Source of the DNA: Chryseobacterium tagetis
GTDB taxonomy: Bacteria; Bacteroidota; Bacteroidia; Flavobacteriales; Weeksellaceae
Assembly (NCBI RefSeq): GCF_016735585.2
Contig: NZ_JAERSE020000001.1
Coordinates: 682,001 to 746,000 of the forward strand
Direction of reading: 5' to 3'
DNA: 64,000 nt
The notes beneath the pieces were generated by a model. That model was not told where the DNA came from and did not search any database. It saw only the letters and a list, made by a program, of their open reading frames with translations. Shown here piece after piece: positions 43,078-50,923 of this stretch (position 1 is its first letter; the number at the start of each line of letters is the position of its first letter). The translations under genes were made by a program, and so were the position numbers.

Positions 43078-44322
43078 TTAAGGCTTCATGTCATACATTA
43101 ATAACGCAGTCACCAGTTTAGGTTCTATAAAGGTACATTTTGGCGGCATGCTCAGTTTAAGATCTGAAATTTTGATCATATCATTAAAGCTTACAGGATA
43201 GATCCCGAAACCAACTTTACCTTCACCGTTGTCAATACTTTCTTTCAGTAATTTAATCCCTTCAATATTTGAAGTTCCTTTTATATAAGAAATTTTATCT
43301 GAGCTGTCAGAATCCTGGATGTTAAGAATATCTTTGATGATGTATTTATCCAAAAGATGATGGTCAAGATTGTCTAAAGACATTTCCTGAGAACGAAGGT
43401 CGTGCTTTACGTGAAGAGAGTAAAACTTACCGTCAAGATACATCGAAATGTGGAATTTCTGGGAAGGGTAGTACGGTGTTTCTTCTTTTTCGTGAATTAA
43501 AAAATACTTTTCAATTTTAGCTAAAAACTCTTCACTGCTCAAACCATTAAGATCAGTTACAATCCTGTTGTAATCATGAATTTTAATAGACTGATTGGAA
43601 ACAATAAAACTATACACAAAGTTATAAGCTTCTGTTCCGTTGTGTTTCTTGTTTTTGTCTTTCAGGCGTTTTGCATTCAACGCAGTAGACCCGATCCTGT
43701 GGTGTCCGTCTGCAATGTAAAAAGCATCAATCTGATCAATAACTTCTTTGAATTGCTGTAATTTCAGACGGTTGTCGATCCTCCAGATTTTGTGACGTAT
43801 TCCGATGCTGTCTATATGATTGAAAATAGGAACATTTTTCTCTTCATGATTCATCAATAATTCTATTTTTGAATTGGAAGGATAGGTCAGCAATACCGGT
43901 TCTGCCTGAATATTTACTTTTTCAAGATAATGTGCCAGTTTTTCTTTTTTCTGCGGAATGGTACTTTCGTGTCTTTTGATTTTCCCGCTCCAGAAATCTT
44001 CAACACTGCTTAAACCTAAAAGTCCTCTGAATACCTGTTTGTTAGGATATATCTGCTCATAAAGATAATAAGCCGAACTATCCTGTACCAGGACTTTCTC
44101 GTTCAGAAGCTCTTCAAAAGTAGTTCTTATTTTCCTAAGATTCCTGTCGACATCTTTGGATTTACTTACAACATATGGTTTTATCATATTGATATAAGTA
44201 TTTTCAACCTGTGCTTTTTCAGCAATTTCAGATTGGGTAAAATTGTCTAAAGGATGAGTAGGAAAAGTCGATTCATAATCTTTATGAGGTCTTATTCCAC
44301 GAAATGGTTTAAAAACAGGCAT
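43078..44322 (-). CDS. DUF1015 protein with DGHHR motif, linked to serine synthesis
   Basis: A 414-residue cytoplasmic protein of the DUF1015 family (MPVFKPFRGIRPHKDYESTF is the usual start). Residues 205-209 are DGHHR in FYIADGHHRIGSTALNAKRL. This motif is also known from ParB-like serine kinases such as SerK and SbnI, where it takes part in nucleotide and phosphate handling. The gene follows serA by eight bases and serC lies just upstream, an order I recall from many Bacteroidota. A role in the free serine/phosphoserine step is therefore plausible but unproven. No serB is in the window. No membrane segment or signal peptide is seen. Confidence 0.85.
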   Translation of the reverse strand: MPVFKPFRGIRPHKDYESTFPTHPLDNFTQSEIAEKAQVENTYINMIKPYVVSKSKDVDRNLRKIRTTFEELLNEKVLVQDSSAYYLYEQIYPNKQVFRGLLGLSSVEDFWSGKIKRHESTIPQKKEKLAHYLEKVNIQAEPVLLTYPSNSKIELLMNHEEKNVPIFNHIDSIGIRHKIWRIDNRLKLQQFKEVIDQIDAFYIADGHHRIGSTALNAKRLKDKNKKHNGTEAYNFVYSFIVSNQSIKIHDYNRIVTDLNGLSSEEFLAKIEKYFLIHEKEETPYYPSQKFHISMYLDGKFYSLHVKHDLRSQEMSLDNLDHHLLDKYIIKDILNIQDSDSSDKISYIKGTSNIEGIKLLKESIDNGEGKVGFGIYPVSFNDMIKISDLKLSMPPKCTFIEPKLVTALLMYDMKP

Positions 44323-44330
44323 ATTTTCTT

Positions 44331-45290
44331 TTATAGTTCGTTTTTTAGCTTAATAATTTGCTCTGCAAGTTCGAGTCCTATTTTTTCCTGAGCATCGACT
44401 GTGTTTCCTCCTACGTGAGGGGAAAGCGACAGCGCAGGATTCATCAATAAAGGTAATTCCGGATTGGGTTCGTTTTCAAAAACATCCAAAGCAGCTCCTG
44501 CCACTTTTTCAGATTCTATGAAATCGATCAATGCCACTTCATTAAGGACACCGCCTCTTGCAGTATTTACAATATAGACCCCATCTTTCATTTTTTCAAA
44601 TTGTGGTGCATCTATAATATATTCGTTCGTCTGTGGAGTATTGATGCTTATGAAATCAGCTTCTTTTAAGAAAGCATCCATATCATTGCTGGAAGTAATC
44701 TCAAATTTCACCGCTTGTCCATCGAAGAAATTTAAACTAAGAATTTCAGTTTGAGGTTTTCTTGTTAAGACCTTCACTTTCATTCCTAAAGAGATTCCTA
44801 TTTTCACCACTTCCTGACCAATACTTCCAAAACCAATCACTCCTAGAGTTTTTCCTGAAAGCTCATACGCATTACTGAACGATTTCTTCATCGCATTGAA
44901 GTGGGTATCTCCTTCCAATGGCATCAATCTGTTGGATTCGTGAAGAAATCTTGCCAGAGACAAGAAGTGGCCGAAAACCAATTCAGCAACCGATTTTGAG
45001 GATGCGGTCGGTGTATTGATGATATATTTCCCTTTTTCAATAGCGTATTCCACGTCAATATTATCCATTCCGATGCCTCCTCTTCCGATAATTTTCAGAT
45101 TCGGACATGCGTCTATAAGATCCTGCCTTACTTTCGTAGCACTTCTTACCAAAAGAACGTCTACGTTATTTTCGTTGATGAAATTGATTATGTGGTCTTG
45201 TGCAACCCTGTTGTCCAAGACTTCAATTCCCGCATCTTTCAATGCCTGTTCTCCTGCTTTCGAAATACCGTCGTTAGCTAAAACTCTCAT
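44331..45290 (-). CDS. serA: D-3-phosphoglycerate dehydrogenase (D-2-hydroxyacid dehydrogenase)
   Basis: An NAD-dependent dehydrogenase (319 residues) that starts the phosphorylated serine pathway. It shows the Rossmann segment TLGVIGFGSIGQEVVKIG, RSATKVRQDLIDACPNLKII, GRGGIGMDNID, the catalytic Arg in VNTARGGVLNE, and the terminal SPHVGGNT with the active-site His. There is no C-terminal ACT or ASB regulatory domain, so it is the short type. Assignment as SerA rather than another hydroxyacid dehydrogenase rests on its place beside serC. Confidence 0.9.
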   Translation of the reverse strand: MRVLANDGISKAGEQALKDAGIEVLDNRVAQDHIINFINENNVDVLLVRSATKVRQDLIDACPNLKIIGRGGIGMDNIDVEYAIEKGKYIINTPTASSKSVAELVFGHFLSLARFLHESNRLMPLEGDTHFNAMKKSFSNAYELSGKTLGVIGFGSIGQEVVKIGISLGMKVKVLTRKPQTEILSLNFFDGQAVKFEITSSNDMDAFLKEADFISINTPQTNEYIIDAPQFEKMKDGVYIVNTARGGVLNEVALIDFIESEKVAGAALDVFENEPNPELPLLMNPALSLSPHVGGNTVDAQEKIGLELAEQIIKLKNEL

Positions 45291-45413
45291 GGTTTTTATA
45301 TTAATTTAAATATTCAAATAGTGAATTATTAAAAATTTAAATAGCTGTGCAAATTAAGAAAATTTAAAATAACACTTAATTAGTATTTAAATGTTTGATT
45401 ATTAATATTTTAT

Positions 45414-46478
45414 TTATTTTATAGATTTCATCACATCTACCAAAACCTGTACACTTTCGATAGGTAAAGCATTATATAGACTTGCTCTGTAACCTCCCAA
45501 ACTTCTGTGCCCGTTTAATCCGCTGATTCCGGCTGCTTTCCATGCATTGTCGAATTCTTCTTTTTTACTATCGTCTGTAATTTTGAAAGAAACATTCATT
45601 AATGAACGGTCTTCTTTTACACAGAATGTTTCAAATAAAGGATTGCTGTCGATTTCGTCATACAATAATTTTGCTTTTGCTTCATTTCTTGCTTCAGCAG
45701 CTGCAATTCCTCCGTTGTTTTCTAAGTGTTGTAAAGTAAGCAAAGAAGCATACACTGGGAAAACCGGTGGAGTATTGTACATGGATTCTTTAGCAATATG
45801 CTGAGAGTAATCAAGAATTGAGAACATATTCTCTCTTCCTGTCTTTCCTAAAATTTCTTTTTTTATCACTACTAAAGTTACTCCTGCAGGTCCCATGTTT
45901 TTCTGAGCTCCGGCATAGATTAAATCAAATTTGGAGAAATCCAGTTGTCTTGAGAAAATATCTGAACTCATGTCGCAAACCATCAAAGTATCTACTTCAG
46001 GGAAAGATTTCATCTGAGTTCCGTAGATCGTATTGTTTGAAGTACAGTGAAAATAATCGTATGCTGAACCTACTGTATAATCTTTAGGAATGAAAGAGTA
46101 GTTTTCTTCTTTTGAAGAACCTACAACATCTACAGTTCCTACTTTTTTAGCTTCTTTAATAGCTCCTGCAGCCCAAGTTCCTGTATCCAAATAAGCCGCT
46201 TTTCCGCCAACTTTCATCAGATTGTAAGGCACCATAGCAAACTGAAGACTTGCCCCTCCTCCTAAATATAAAACTTCGTAATCATCTCCTAAATTCATCA
46301 GTCTTTTTACGATAGCACGAGCTTCGTCCATTACCGCAACGAAATCTTTGCTTCTGTGCGAAATTTCAAGAAGTGATAATCCGATTCCATTAAAATCTAA
46401 AATCGCCTGTGCCGATTTTTCGAAAACTTCCTGAGGTAAGATACATGGTCCTGCGCTAAAGTTGTGCTTTTTACTCAT
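45414..46478 (-). CDS. serC: Phosphoserine aminotransferase
   Basis: A PLP enzyme (354 residues) converting 3-phosphohydroxypyruvate and glutamate to phosphoserine; it also serves the pyridoxal pathway in many bacteria. Family features are KHNFSAGPCILPQEV at the start, LLEISHRSK, GGGASLQF, the PLP lysine Lys193 in GAQKNMGPAGV, and GHRSLGGYRASLYNA near the end. It is separated from serA by 123 bases of AT-rich DNA with no clear terminator. Confidence 0.97.
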   Translation of the reverse strand: MSKKHNFSAGPCILPQEVFEKSAQAILDFNGIGLSLLEISHRSKDFVAVMDEARAIVKRLMNLGDDYEVLYLGGGASLQFAMVPYNLMKVGGKAAYLDTGTWAAGAIKEAKKVGTVDVVGSSKEENYSFIPKDYTVGSAYDYFHCTSNNTIYGTQMKSFPEVDTLMVCDMSSDIFSRQLDFSKFDLIYAGAQKNMGPAGVTLVVIKKEILGKTGRENMFSILDYSQHIAKESMYNTPPVFPVYASLLTLQHLENNGGIAAAEARNEAKAKLLYDEIDSNPLFETFCVKEDRSLMNVSFKITDDSKKEEFDNAWKAAGISGLNGHRSLGGYRASLYNALPIESVQVLVDVMKSIK

Positions 46479-46568
46479 AGTATTTATTATTTTTGGATTT
46501 TCTGTAAAAAAAATCTTCTTACAGCTTCATTTTTAGTTCCTTATTAAAAAAATATGAATTATTTTATA

Positions 46569-46598
46569 TAAAAAACCGTCTCATAATGAATGAGACGG
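46569..46598 (-). terminator. Terminator after the ferredoxin gene
   Basis: On the minus strand a nine-base perfect stem (CCGTCTCAT / ATGAGACGG) followed by TTTTTT lies just past the stop at 46605. It separates the ferredoxin gene from serC. Confidence 0.9.
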
Positions 46599-46604
46599 CA
46601 GTTT

Positions 46605-46955
46605 TTATTCTCCGTGTAAGAATGCTTTTTTATTTAGCAGTGCTTCTTCAGATTCTACATGGTCCTCATCCGGAACACAGCAATCTACAGGGCAAACTGC
46701 TGCACACTGTGGCTCTTCATGGAAGCCTTTACATTCTGTACACTTATCGGTTACAATGAAATAAACATCATCACTTACAGGCTCCTGTGGTGCATCTGCA
46801 TCTACTGTAAGACCTGATGGCAATGTAATGGTACCTTTTAGTCCAGTACCTTCGGAAGCTTTCCAATCTACTGCTCCTTCATAAATTGCATTGTTTGGAC
46901 ATTCTGGTTCGCAGGCTCCGCAATTAATGCATTCATCAGTTATTTTAATAGCCAT
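46605..46955 (-). CDS. 2[4Fe-4S] ferredoxin (YfhL/Fdx-like)
   Basis: A 116-residue ferredoxin with two cluster motifs: Cys-x2-Cys-x2-Cys-x3-Cys in CINCGACEPECPNNAI (residues 10-22) and CTECKGFHEEPQC with AVCPVDCC. The long insertion in the second motif is typical of the Allochromatium-type, low-potential ferredoxins. It shuttles electrons in the cytoplasm; the partner enzyme is not known. It has a perfect -7 element and diverges from the acyl-CoA reductase gene, which may need a reductant, but that link is positional only. Confidence 0.93.
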   Translation of the reverse strand: MAIKITDECINCGACEPECPNNAIYEGAVDWKASEGTGLKGTITLPSGLTVDADAPQEPVSDDVYFIVTDKCTECKGFHEEPQCAAVCPVDCCVPDEDHVESEEALLNKKAFLHGE

Positions 46956-46968
46956 CGCTAATTTTTTT

Positions 46969-46986
46969 TAAATTTGCACAAAATTA
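46969..46986. promoter_or_regulatory. Overlapping divergent promoters for ferredoxin and acyl-CoA reductase
   Basis: TAAATTTG (46969-46976, plus strand) and TAATTTTG (46986-46979, minus strand) are both perfect -7 elements and are only two bases apart. Each predicted start site falls on or beyond the other's -7 element, so the two promoters face each other and polymerases should exclude one another. Confidence 0.6.
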
Positions 46987-47014
46987 CAAAATATTCCCCA
47001 ATTTAAAAGAAATT

Positions 47015-48049
47015 ATGAATATTGAAAATCAAGTTTTAGGACTTATAAGACTTAGTGGATATCTGAAAGAGTTTTTATCAAAGAAATCGGAAGATTATAA
47101 TGATAATGATGTGGATTTTGAGTTATTGTTGAAAAAGTCTGAAATAGAAAATCCATGGTTCACGATGGGAAACCACAAATTTGCCTTACAGCAGTGGGCG
47201 GATTTATTGACTGAAGAAAACATAAAGAATTGGCTTAAAGAATATACTGCCTCTAAAACATCGAAAAGAGTAGGGTTGATCTTGGCAGGAAATATTCCTC
47301 TGGTAGGACTTCATGATGTGATTTCTGTAGTATTGAGCAATCATATTCCGGTCATTAAGCTTTCGTCAAAAGACAGATACATGATTCCGTTTTTACTGAA
47401 GAAATGGAATGATTTTTCTGAAGGAAACGTCTCGTTTGAATTTGTTGAAAAATTAGAAAATTTTGATGCTGTCATTGCTACAGGAAGCAATAATACGGCA
47501 AGATATCTTGAATATTATTTTAAAGACCGTTTAAATATCATCAGAAAAAACAGAACCTCAATTGCTGTTTTGAAAGGGGATGAAACGGATGAAGAATTGC
47601 AGTTACTGGCAAAAGATATTTTTCAGTATTTCGGATTGGGATGCAGAAATGTAACCCGATTATTTATTCCTCAGGATTTTGTAATCGACAGAGTTTTTGA
47701 GAATTTCTTAAACTTCCAGGATGTAATTAATCATAATAAGTATGCAAACAATTATGATTATAACAGAGCGGTTTATCTTTTAAATCAGGAAAAATTCCTG
47801 GACAATAATTTTGTGATGCTGAAAGAAGATGACAAATTATTCAGTCCGCTTTCTGTGATTAATTTCAGCCGATATTCTTCTTTAGATGATGTTAAAAAAT
47901 TTATTGCAGAGAATGAAGAAAATATTCAGTGTGTAGTGGCAAAAGATGAATTAGGGTTGGATTCCGTTCAACTGGGAGAGGCTCAAAATCCGGGATTAAA
48001 CACATATGCTGATAATGTGGATACGATGAAGTTTTTAGAAGTTATTTAA
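47015..48049 (+). CDS. LuxC-type acyl-CoA reductase
   Basis: A 344-residue protein of the LuxC family (aldehyde-dehydrogenase-like fold). LuxC reduces an acyl thioester to the fatty aldehyde in luminous bacteria. Here KRVGLILAGNIPLVGLHDVI, IKLSSKDRYMIPFLL, VIATGSNNTARYLEYYF and GLGCRNVTRLFIP are visible; Cys210 in the last is the likely nucleophile. No luciferase genes are near, and LuxC-like proteins are common in non-luminous Bacteroidota, so the substrate is unknown. It is divergent from the ferredoxin gene. Confidence 0.87.
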   Translation: MNIENQVLGLIRLSGYLKEFLSKKSEDYNDNDVDFELLLKKSEIENPWFTMGNHKFALQQWADLLTEENIKNWLKEYTASKTSKRVGLILAGNIPLVGLHDVISVVLSNHIPVIKLSSKDRYMIPFLLKKWNDFSEGNVSFEFVEKLENFDAVIATGSNNTARYLEYYFKDRLNIIRKNRTSIAVLKGDETDEELQLLAKDIFQYFGLGCRNVTRLFIPQDFVIDRVFENFLNFQDVINHNKYANNYDYNRAVYLLNQEKFLDNNFVMLKEDDKLFSPLSVINFSRYSSLDDVKKFIAENEENIQCVVAKDELGLDSVQLGEAQNPGLNTYADNVDTMKFLEVI

Positions 48050-48095
48050 TTCTTTGTATATTCATCCCTTGAATTGATCAAATCAACAATAGTAT

Positions 48096-48542
48096 ATGAA
48101 AAAAATATTTCTGGTATTTGCTGTTTTCATGATGCAGCTTGGATTTTCACAAAAGGTGACAAGCCTGAAGGTGGAAAAAGGTGATCAAAAGGAAAAGCTT
48201 ATAGAATTAAGTAAAAATCAAATTAGCTCTTATAATACTAACTTTTTAAAATTCTTAGCAGCTTTAAAAACTTCTGACCGTAAAGTTTCTGACGAATTGT
48301 TATCTGCAAAGGCAAAAGAGATTGTAACGGATAAAGTATATCAAAAGCTTTCTACGGATATTCACTTTAACAAAACGCTGGAAGTATTTAAATCAGGATA
48401 CAAACCTATGATTGACGGAAGCTCGTATCCTATGATTCAGTACAAATATTCTGATGATAAATCTGCAGTTCCGGCAGAACTGGTAACTGTGGTATTTGAA
48501 GAAAGCGGGAAGATTCTTGGGGTAAAACCTTTTAAGAAATAA
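48096..48542 (+). CDS. Small exported protein of unknown function
   Basis: A 148-residue predicted periplasmic protein. The signal peptide MKKIFLVFAVFMMQLGFSQ is followed by a mainly helical, Lys/Ser-rich domain (LIELSKNQISSYNTNFLKFL, ELLSAKAKEIVTDKVYQKL) and a beta-rich end (SYPMIQYKYSDDKS, VTVVFEESGKILGVKPFKK). I do not recognise a family. It lies 46 bases after the acyl-CoA reductase gene and 32 before the BI-1 gene, so it may be part of a three-gene transcript. Confidence 0.65.
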   Translation: MKKIFLVFAVFMMQLGFSQKVTSLKVEKGDQKEKLIELSKNQISSYNTNFLKFLAALKTSDRKVSDELLSAKAKEIVTDKVYQKLSTDIHFNKTLEVFKSGYKPMIDGSSYPMIQYKYSDDKSAVPAELVTVVFEESGKILGVKPFKK

Positions 48543-48574
48543 ATATATTTAAAATTACACAAAAAACATTAACT

Positions 48575-49264
48575 ATGATGACAGATGCACTAGTCGCTCA
48601 TTCTTCAGAGATAGAACAAGCGGATTTTTACAAAAAAACGTATTTACACGTTGCTTTATCTATTCTTGCGTTTATTGGAGTAGAAACTGTATTGCTAAAG
48701 GTGGTTCCTGTGGAACTTATTGCTATGATGTTTAAAACAAGTTACACTTGGTTATTAATTATCGGTGTCTTTTGGCTGGCTTCTTTTTTAGCGAATAAAT
48801 GGTCGATGTCTCAAAGTCGTTCAACCCAATATTTAGGATTAGGATTTTATATTGTGTTTGAAGCAGTAATTTTCCTTCCTATCTTGTATATCGCGATAGG
48901 ATATTCAGGTGGAGGAGCAGTAATCTTTCAGGCTGCAATGCTTACTATTGCCATGTTTGCAGGATTATCTCTGGTGGCTTTTACTTCCAAAAAGGATTTT
49001 TCTTTTTTAAGAAACATCATTATTATCGGAGGTTTCCTTTCGTTAGGATTAATTGTTGCCGGAGCGATTTTCGGATTCAACTTAGGACTTTGGTTTTCTG
49101 TCGGGATGGTAATTTTGGCTTCAGCAAGTATTTTGTATGAAACAAGTAAGCTGAAAAATGTATATACAACAGGTCAGTATGTAGGAGCTTCTTTACAGCT
49201 TTTTGCTTCTGTTATGTTGCTGTTCTGGTATATTTTGAGAATTTTAATGAGCAGAAGAAGCTAA
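48575..49264 (+). CDS. Bax inhibitor-1/YccA-family membrane protein
   Basis: A 229-residue integral membrane protein with seven hydrophobic segments. Family marks are FYKKTYLHVALSILAFIGVE, YLGLGFYIVFEAVIFLPILY and the late segment SILYETSKLKNVYTTGQYVG with conserved Asp/Tyr-like pore positions. YccA and YetJ homologues act as an FtsH modulator and a pH-sensitive calcium leak respectively; which applies here is unknown. Transcription ends at a strong hairpin. Confidence 0.88.
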   Translation: MMTDALVAHSSEIEQADFYKKTYLHVALSILAFIGVETVLLKVVPVELIAMMFKTSYTWLLIIGVFWLASFLANKWSMSQSRSTQYLGLGFYIVFEAVIFLPILYIAIGYSGGGAVIFQAAMLTIAMFAGLSLVAFTSKKDFSFLRNIIIIGGFLSLGLIVAGAIFGFNLGLWFSVGMVILASASILYETSKLKNVYTTGQYVGASLQLFASVMLLFWYILRILMSRRS

Positions 49265-49334
49265 TTGTAGTGATGAGTTATGGATTATAAGATATGAGTT
49301 TCATTGAAATCTTATCATTCATTTTTATAAACCC

Positions 49335-49368
49335 AAAAAATCCTGATGTCTTTTCATCGGGATTTTTT
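49335..49368. terminator. Bidirectional terminator
   Basis: AAAAAATCCTGATG / CATCGGGATTTTTT, one G-T mismatch, with a six-base loop. Six A and six T residues flank it. It lies between the BI-1 gene and the convergent thioredoxin cluster. Confidence 0.9.
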
Positions 49369-49459
49369 ATTGAAAAAATATAGGGAAACTTCGCGCGAAG
49401 TCTGTATTTTTTTGTTGAGAATTTGAAAGGTTTAAGGAAATTAAACTTTCAATTCCGTT

Positions 49460-49708
49460 TTACTTGTCAATAGATCCTAAAACCTTTTGAGCAAATGAGT
49501 TTAAAGCGTCCTTTTCACTCATTCCGTTCTGTACGTTGGCATGAACTTCTAAAGCTCCGCAGATGTTGGTAATTAATTCTCCTGCAACGTTTAAATCTTC
49601 TTCACTTGTTCCTCTGAACTCGCTGAAGCTTTCCAACACTTCTAGTGTTTTTTCAAGGTTCTCTTGAGTCTGATTCTGATAAAATTGTCTGATTACTGGT
49701 AATTTCAT
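49460..49708 (-). CDS. Small acidic protein next to thioredoxin (DUF6952-like)
   Basis: An 82-residue cytoplasmic protein, mostly helical and acidic (MKLPVIRQFYQNQTQENLEK, LEVLESFSEFRGTSEEDLNV). Two-base spacing to the thioredoxin gene indicates translational coupling. I recall such small proteins beside thioredoxin in flavobacteria under the name DUF6952, but I am not certain of the family number. It has a single cysteine (Cys50 in TNICGALEVH), so a role as thioredoxin partner is conceivable but unsupported. Confidence 0.7.
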   Translation of the reverse strand: MKLPVIRQFYQNQTQENLEKTLEVLESFSEFRGTSEEDLNVAGELITNICGALEVHANVQNGMSEKDALNSFAQKVLGSIDK

Positions 49709-49710
49709 AA

Positions 49711-50016
49711 TTACAATTCGTTAAATAAGTTAATTAAACTTTCTGCTTGGTTAGACTGAACCTGATTCACTAATTCTCCATTTTTGAAGATTGCGAAAGT
49801 AGGTAAGTTGTCAACTTTAGCAAGTTTTCTGCTTTCCGGTAATTTTTCTGCATCTACATAAAGGAAAGGAATGCTGTCGTTTTCAGAGGCCAGTTTTTTG
49901 AATTTCGGCTTCATGATTCGGCAGTTTCCACACCATGTCGCTCCATACTGTACAACCACTTTTTCATTATCGGTTACTATATTCTGTAGCGTATCTTCGG
50001 TTAATTCTGTATACAT
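49711..50016 (-). CDS. Thioredoxin (CGNC active site)
   Basis: A 101-residue single-domain thioredoxin. The active site is Trp28-Cys29-Gly-Asn-Cys32 (GATWCGNCRIMKP), with Asn in place of the usual Pro, which tends to raise the redox potential. The cis-proline is in DNLPTFAIFKNG. It reduces disulfides in the cytoplasm and probably recycles the peroxiredoxin encoded 125 bases upstream on the same strand. Confidence 0.9.
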   Translation of the reverse strand: MYTELTEDTLQNIVTDNEKVVVQYGATWCGNCRIMKPKFKKLASENDSIPFLYVDAEKLPESRKLAKVDNLPTFAIFKNGELVNQVQSNQAESLINLFNEL

Positions 50017-50068
50017 AATTTTGATTTGAAAATTTAGAAATTTGTTAATTTTAAAGTGCTAATCAATA

Positions 50069-50136
50069 GAAAATGAGATAATTTTTAAGTAATCATGTGA
50101 TTAATTTTCAAATTATCTCATTTTCAAATTAACACA
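50069..50136. repeat. Intergenic inverted and tandem repeat between peroxiredoxin and thioredoxin genes
   Basis: A perfect 16-base inverted repeat: GAAAATGAGATAATTT (50069-50084) and AAATTATCTCATTTTC (50110-50125). The right arm overlaps two tandem 16-base units, TTTTCAAATTATCTCA (50105-50120) and TTTTCAAATTAACACA (50121-50136), which match at 13 positions. The hairpin would lie in the mRNA between the two genes. It may be part of a repeat family dispersed in the genome. Confidence 0.65.
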
Positions 50137-50141
50137 TTGTA

Positions 50142-50774
50142 TTAGTTCTTAGCTAAATACTCAGCAGTAGAAGTTCTGTCAGCTTTCATCGCTTCTTTTC
50201 CTTCTTCCCAGTTTGCAGGGCAAACTTCACCGTGCTTCTGAACGTGAGTATAAGCATCGATTAATCTTAAATATTCTTTTACGTTTCTACCTAGAGGCAT
50301 ATCATTTACCGACTCGTGGAAAATTTTTCCAGTTTCGTCGATAAGGTAAGTTGCTCTGTACGTAACGTTTGAACCAGTGAAAACTTCTTCACCTTCTTCA
50401 TTGTATTCGAAATCCTGATCTACAATTCCCAATAGGTTGGCCAATTGTCTGTGGGTATCAGCTAAAAGCGGGTAAGTAACCCCTTCAATACCACCATTAT
50501 CTTTTGAAACGTTCAACCAAGCGAAGTGTACTTCGTTTGTATCACAAGAAGCACCAATTACTTTTGTGTTTCTTTTTTCGAATTCACCTAAAGCCTCCTG
50601 AAAAGCGTGAAGTTCAGTCGGGCAAACAAAAGTGAAATCTTTTGGATACCAGAACAAAATAACTTTTTGTTGGTTTGTTGTAGCTTCTTCGAAGATGTTG
50701 ATTCTAAGATCATCACCCATTTCAGACATTGCGTCTACCGTTACATTCGGGAATTTTTTTCCTACTAAAGACAT
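50142..50774 (-). CDS. Typical 2-Cys peroxiredoxin (AhpC/Prx1)
   Basis: A thiol peroxidase of 210 residues that reduces hydrogen peroxide and organic peroxides. The peroxidatic Cys51 is in FTFVCPTE and the resolving Cys185 in GEVCPANW; the arginine-containing segment VTYRATYLID is present. WEEGKEAMKADR after the resolving cysteine corresponds to the C-terminal helix seen in peroxide-sensitive Prx1 types. It has a strong promoter (50809-50839), and thioredoxin lies downstream on the same strand; no AhpF gene is seen. Confidence 0.95.
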   Translation of the reverse strand: MSLVGKKFPNVTVDAMSEMGDDLRINIFEEATTNQQKVILFWYPKDFTFVCPTELHAFQEALGEFEKRNTKVIGASCDTNEVHFAWLNVSKDNGGIEGVTYPLLADTHRQLANLLGIVDQDFEYNEEGEEVFTGSNVTYRATYLIDETGKIFHESVNDMPLGRNVKEYLRLIDAYTHVQKHGEVCPANWEEGKEAMKADRTSTAEYLAKN

Positions 50775-50808
50775 AATTTTCTCGTTTTTATATTTAAATT
50801 TTCTGATA

Positions 50809-50839
50809 CAAATGTATGAATATTCTATCTATCAAACAA
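50809..50839 (-). promoter_or_regulatory. Promoter of the peroxiredoxin gene
   Basis: On the minus strand TTG (50839-50837), a 20-base spacer and TACATTTG (50816-50809) match the Bacteroidota consensus. The ATG is 35 bases further. No obvious OxyR-like dyad is visible. Confidence 0.75.
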
Positions 50840-50889
50840 ATTGATTTTGATAAATAAAATCTATAATTGTTTTTGATTGATTATAAAGA

Positions 50890-50915
50890 AAAAAGCTCTG
50901 ATTTCAGAGCTTTTT
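50890..50915 (-). terminator. Terminator after the M16 protease gene
   Basis: A 12-base perfect stem AAAAAGCTCTGA / TCAGAGCTTTTT with a two-base loop, just past the stop at 50924. Symmetric tails allow action on both strands. Confidence 0.92.
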
Positions 50916-50923
50916 ATTAAAAT

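Noticed and set aside
47015..48049. LuxC-like gene as a sign of a bioluminescence system
   Set aside because: No luxA, luxB, luxD or luxE relatives are nearby, and LuxC-type reductases are common in non-luminous Bacteroidota.
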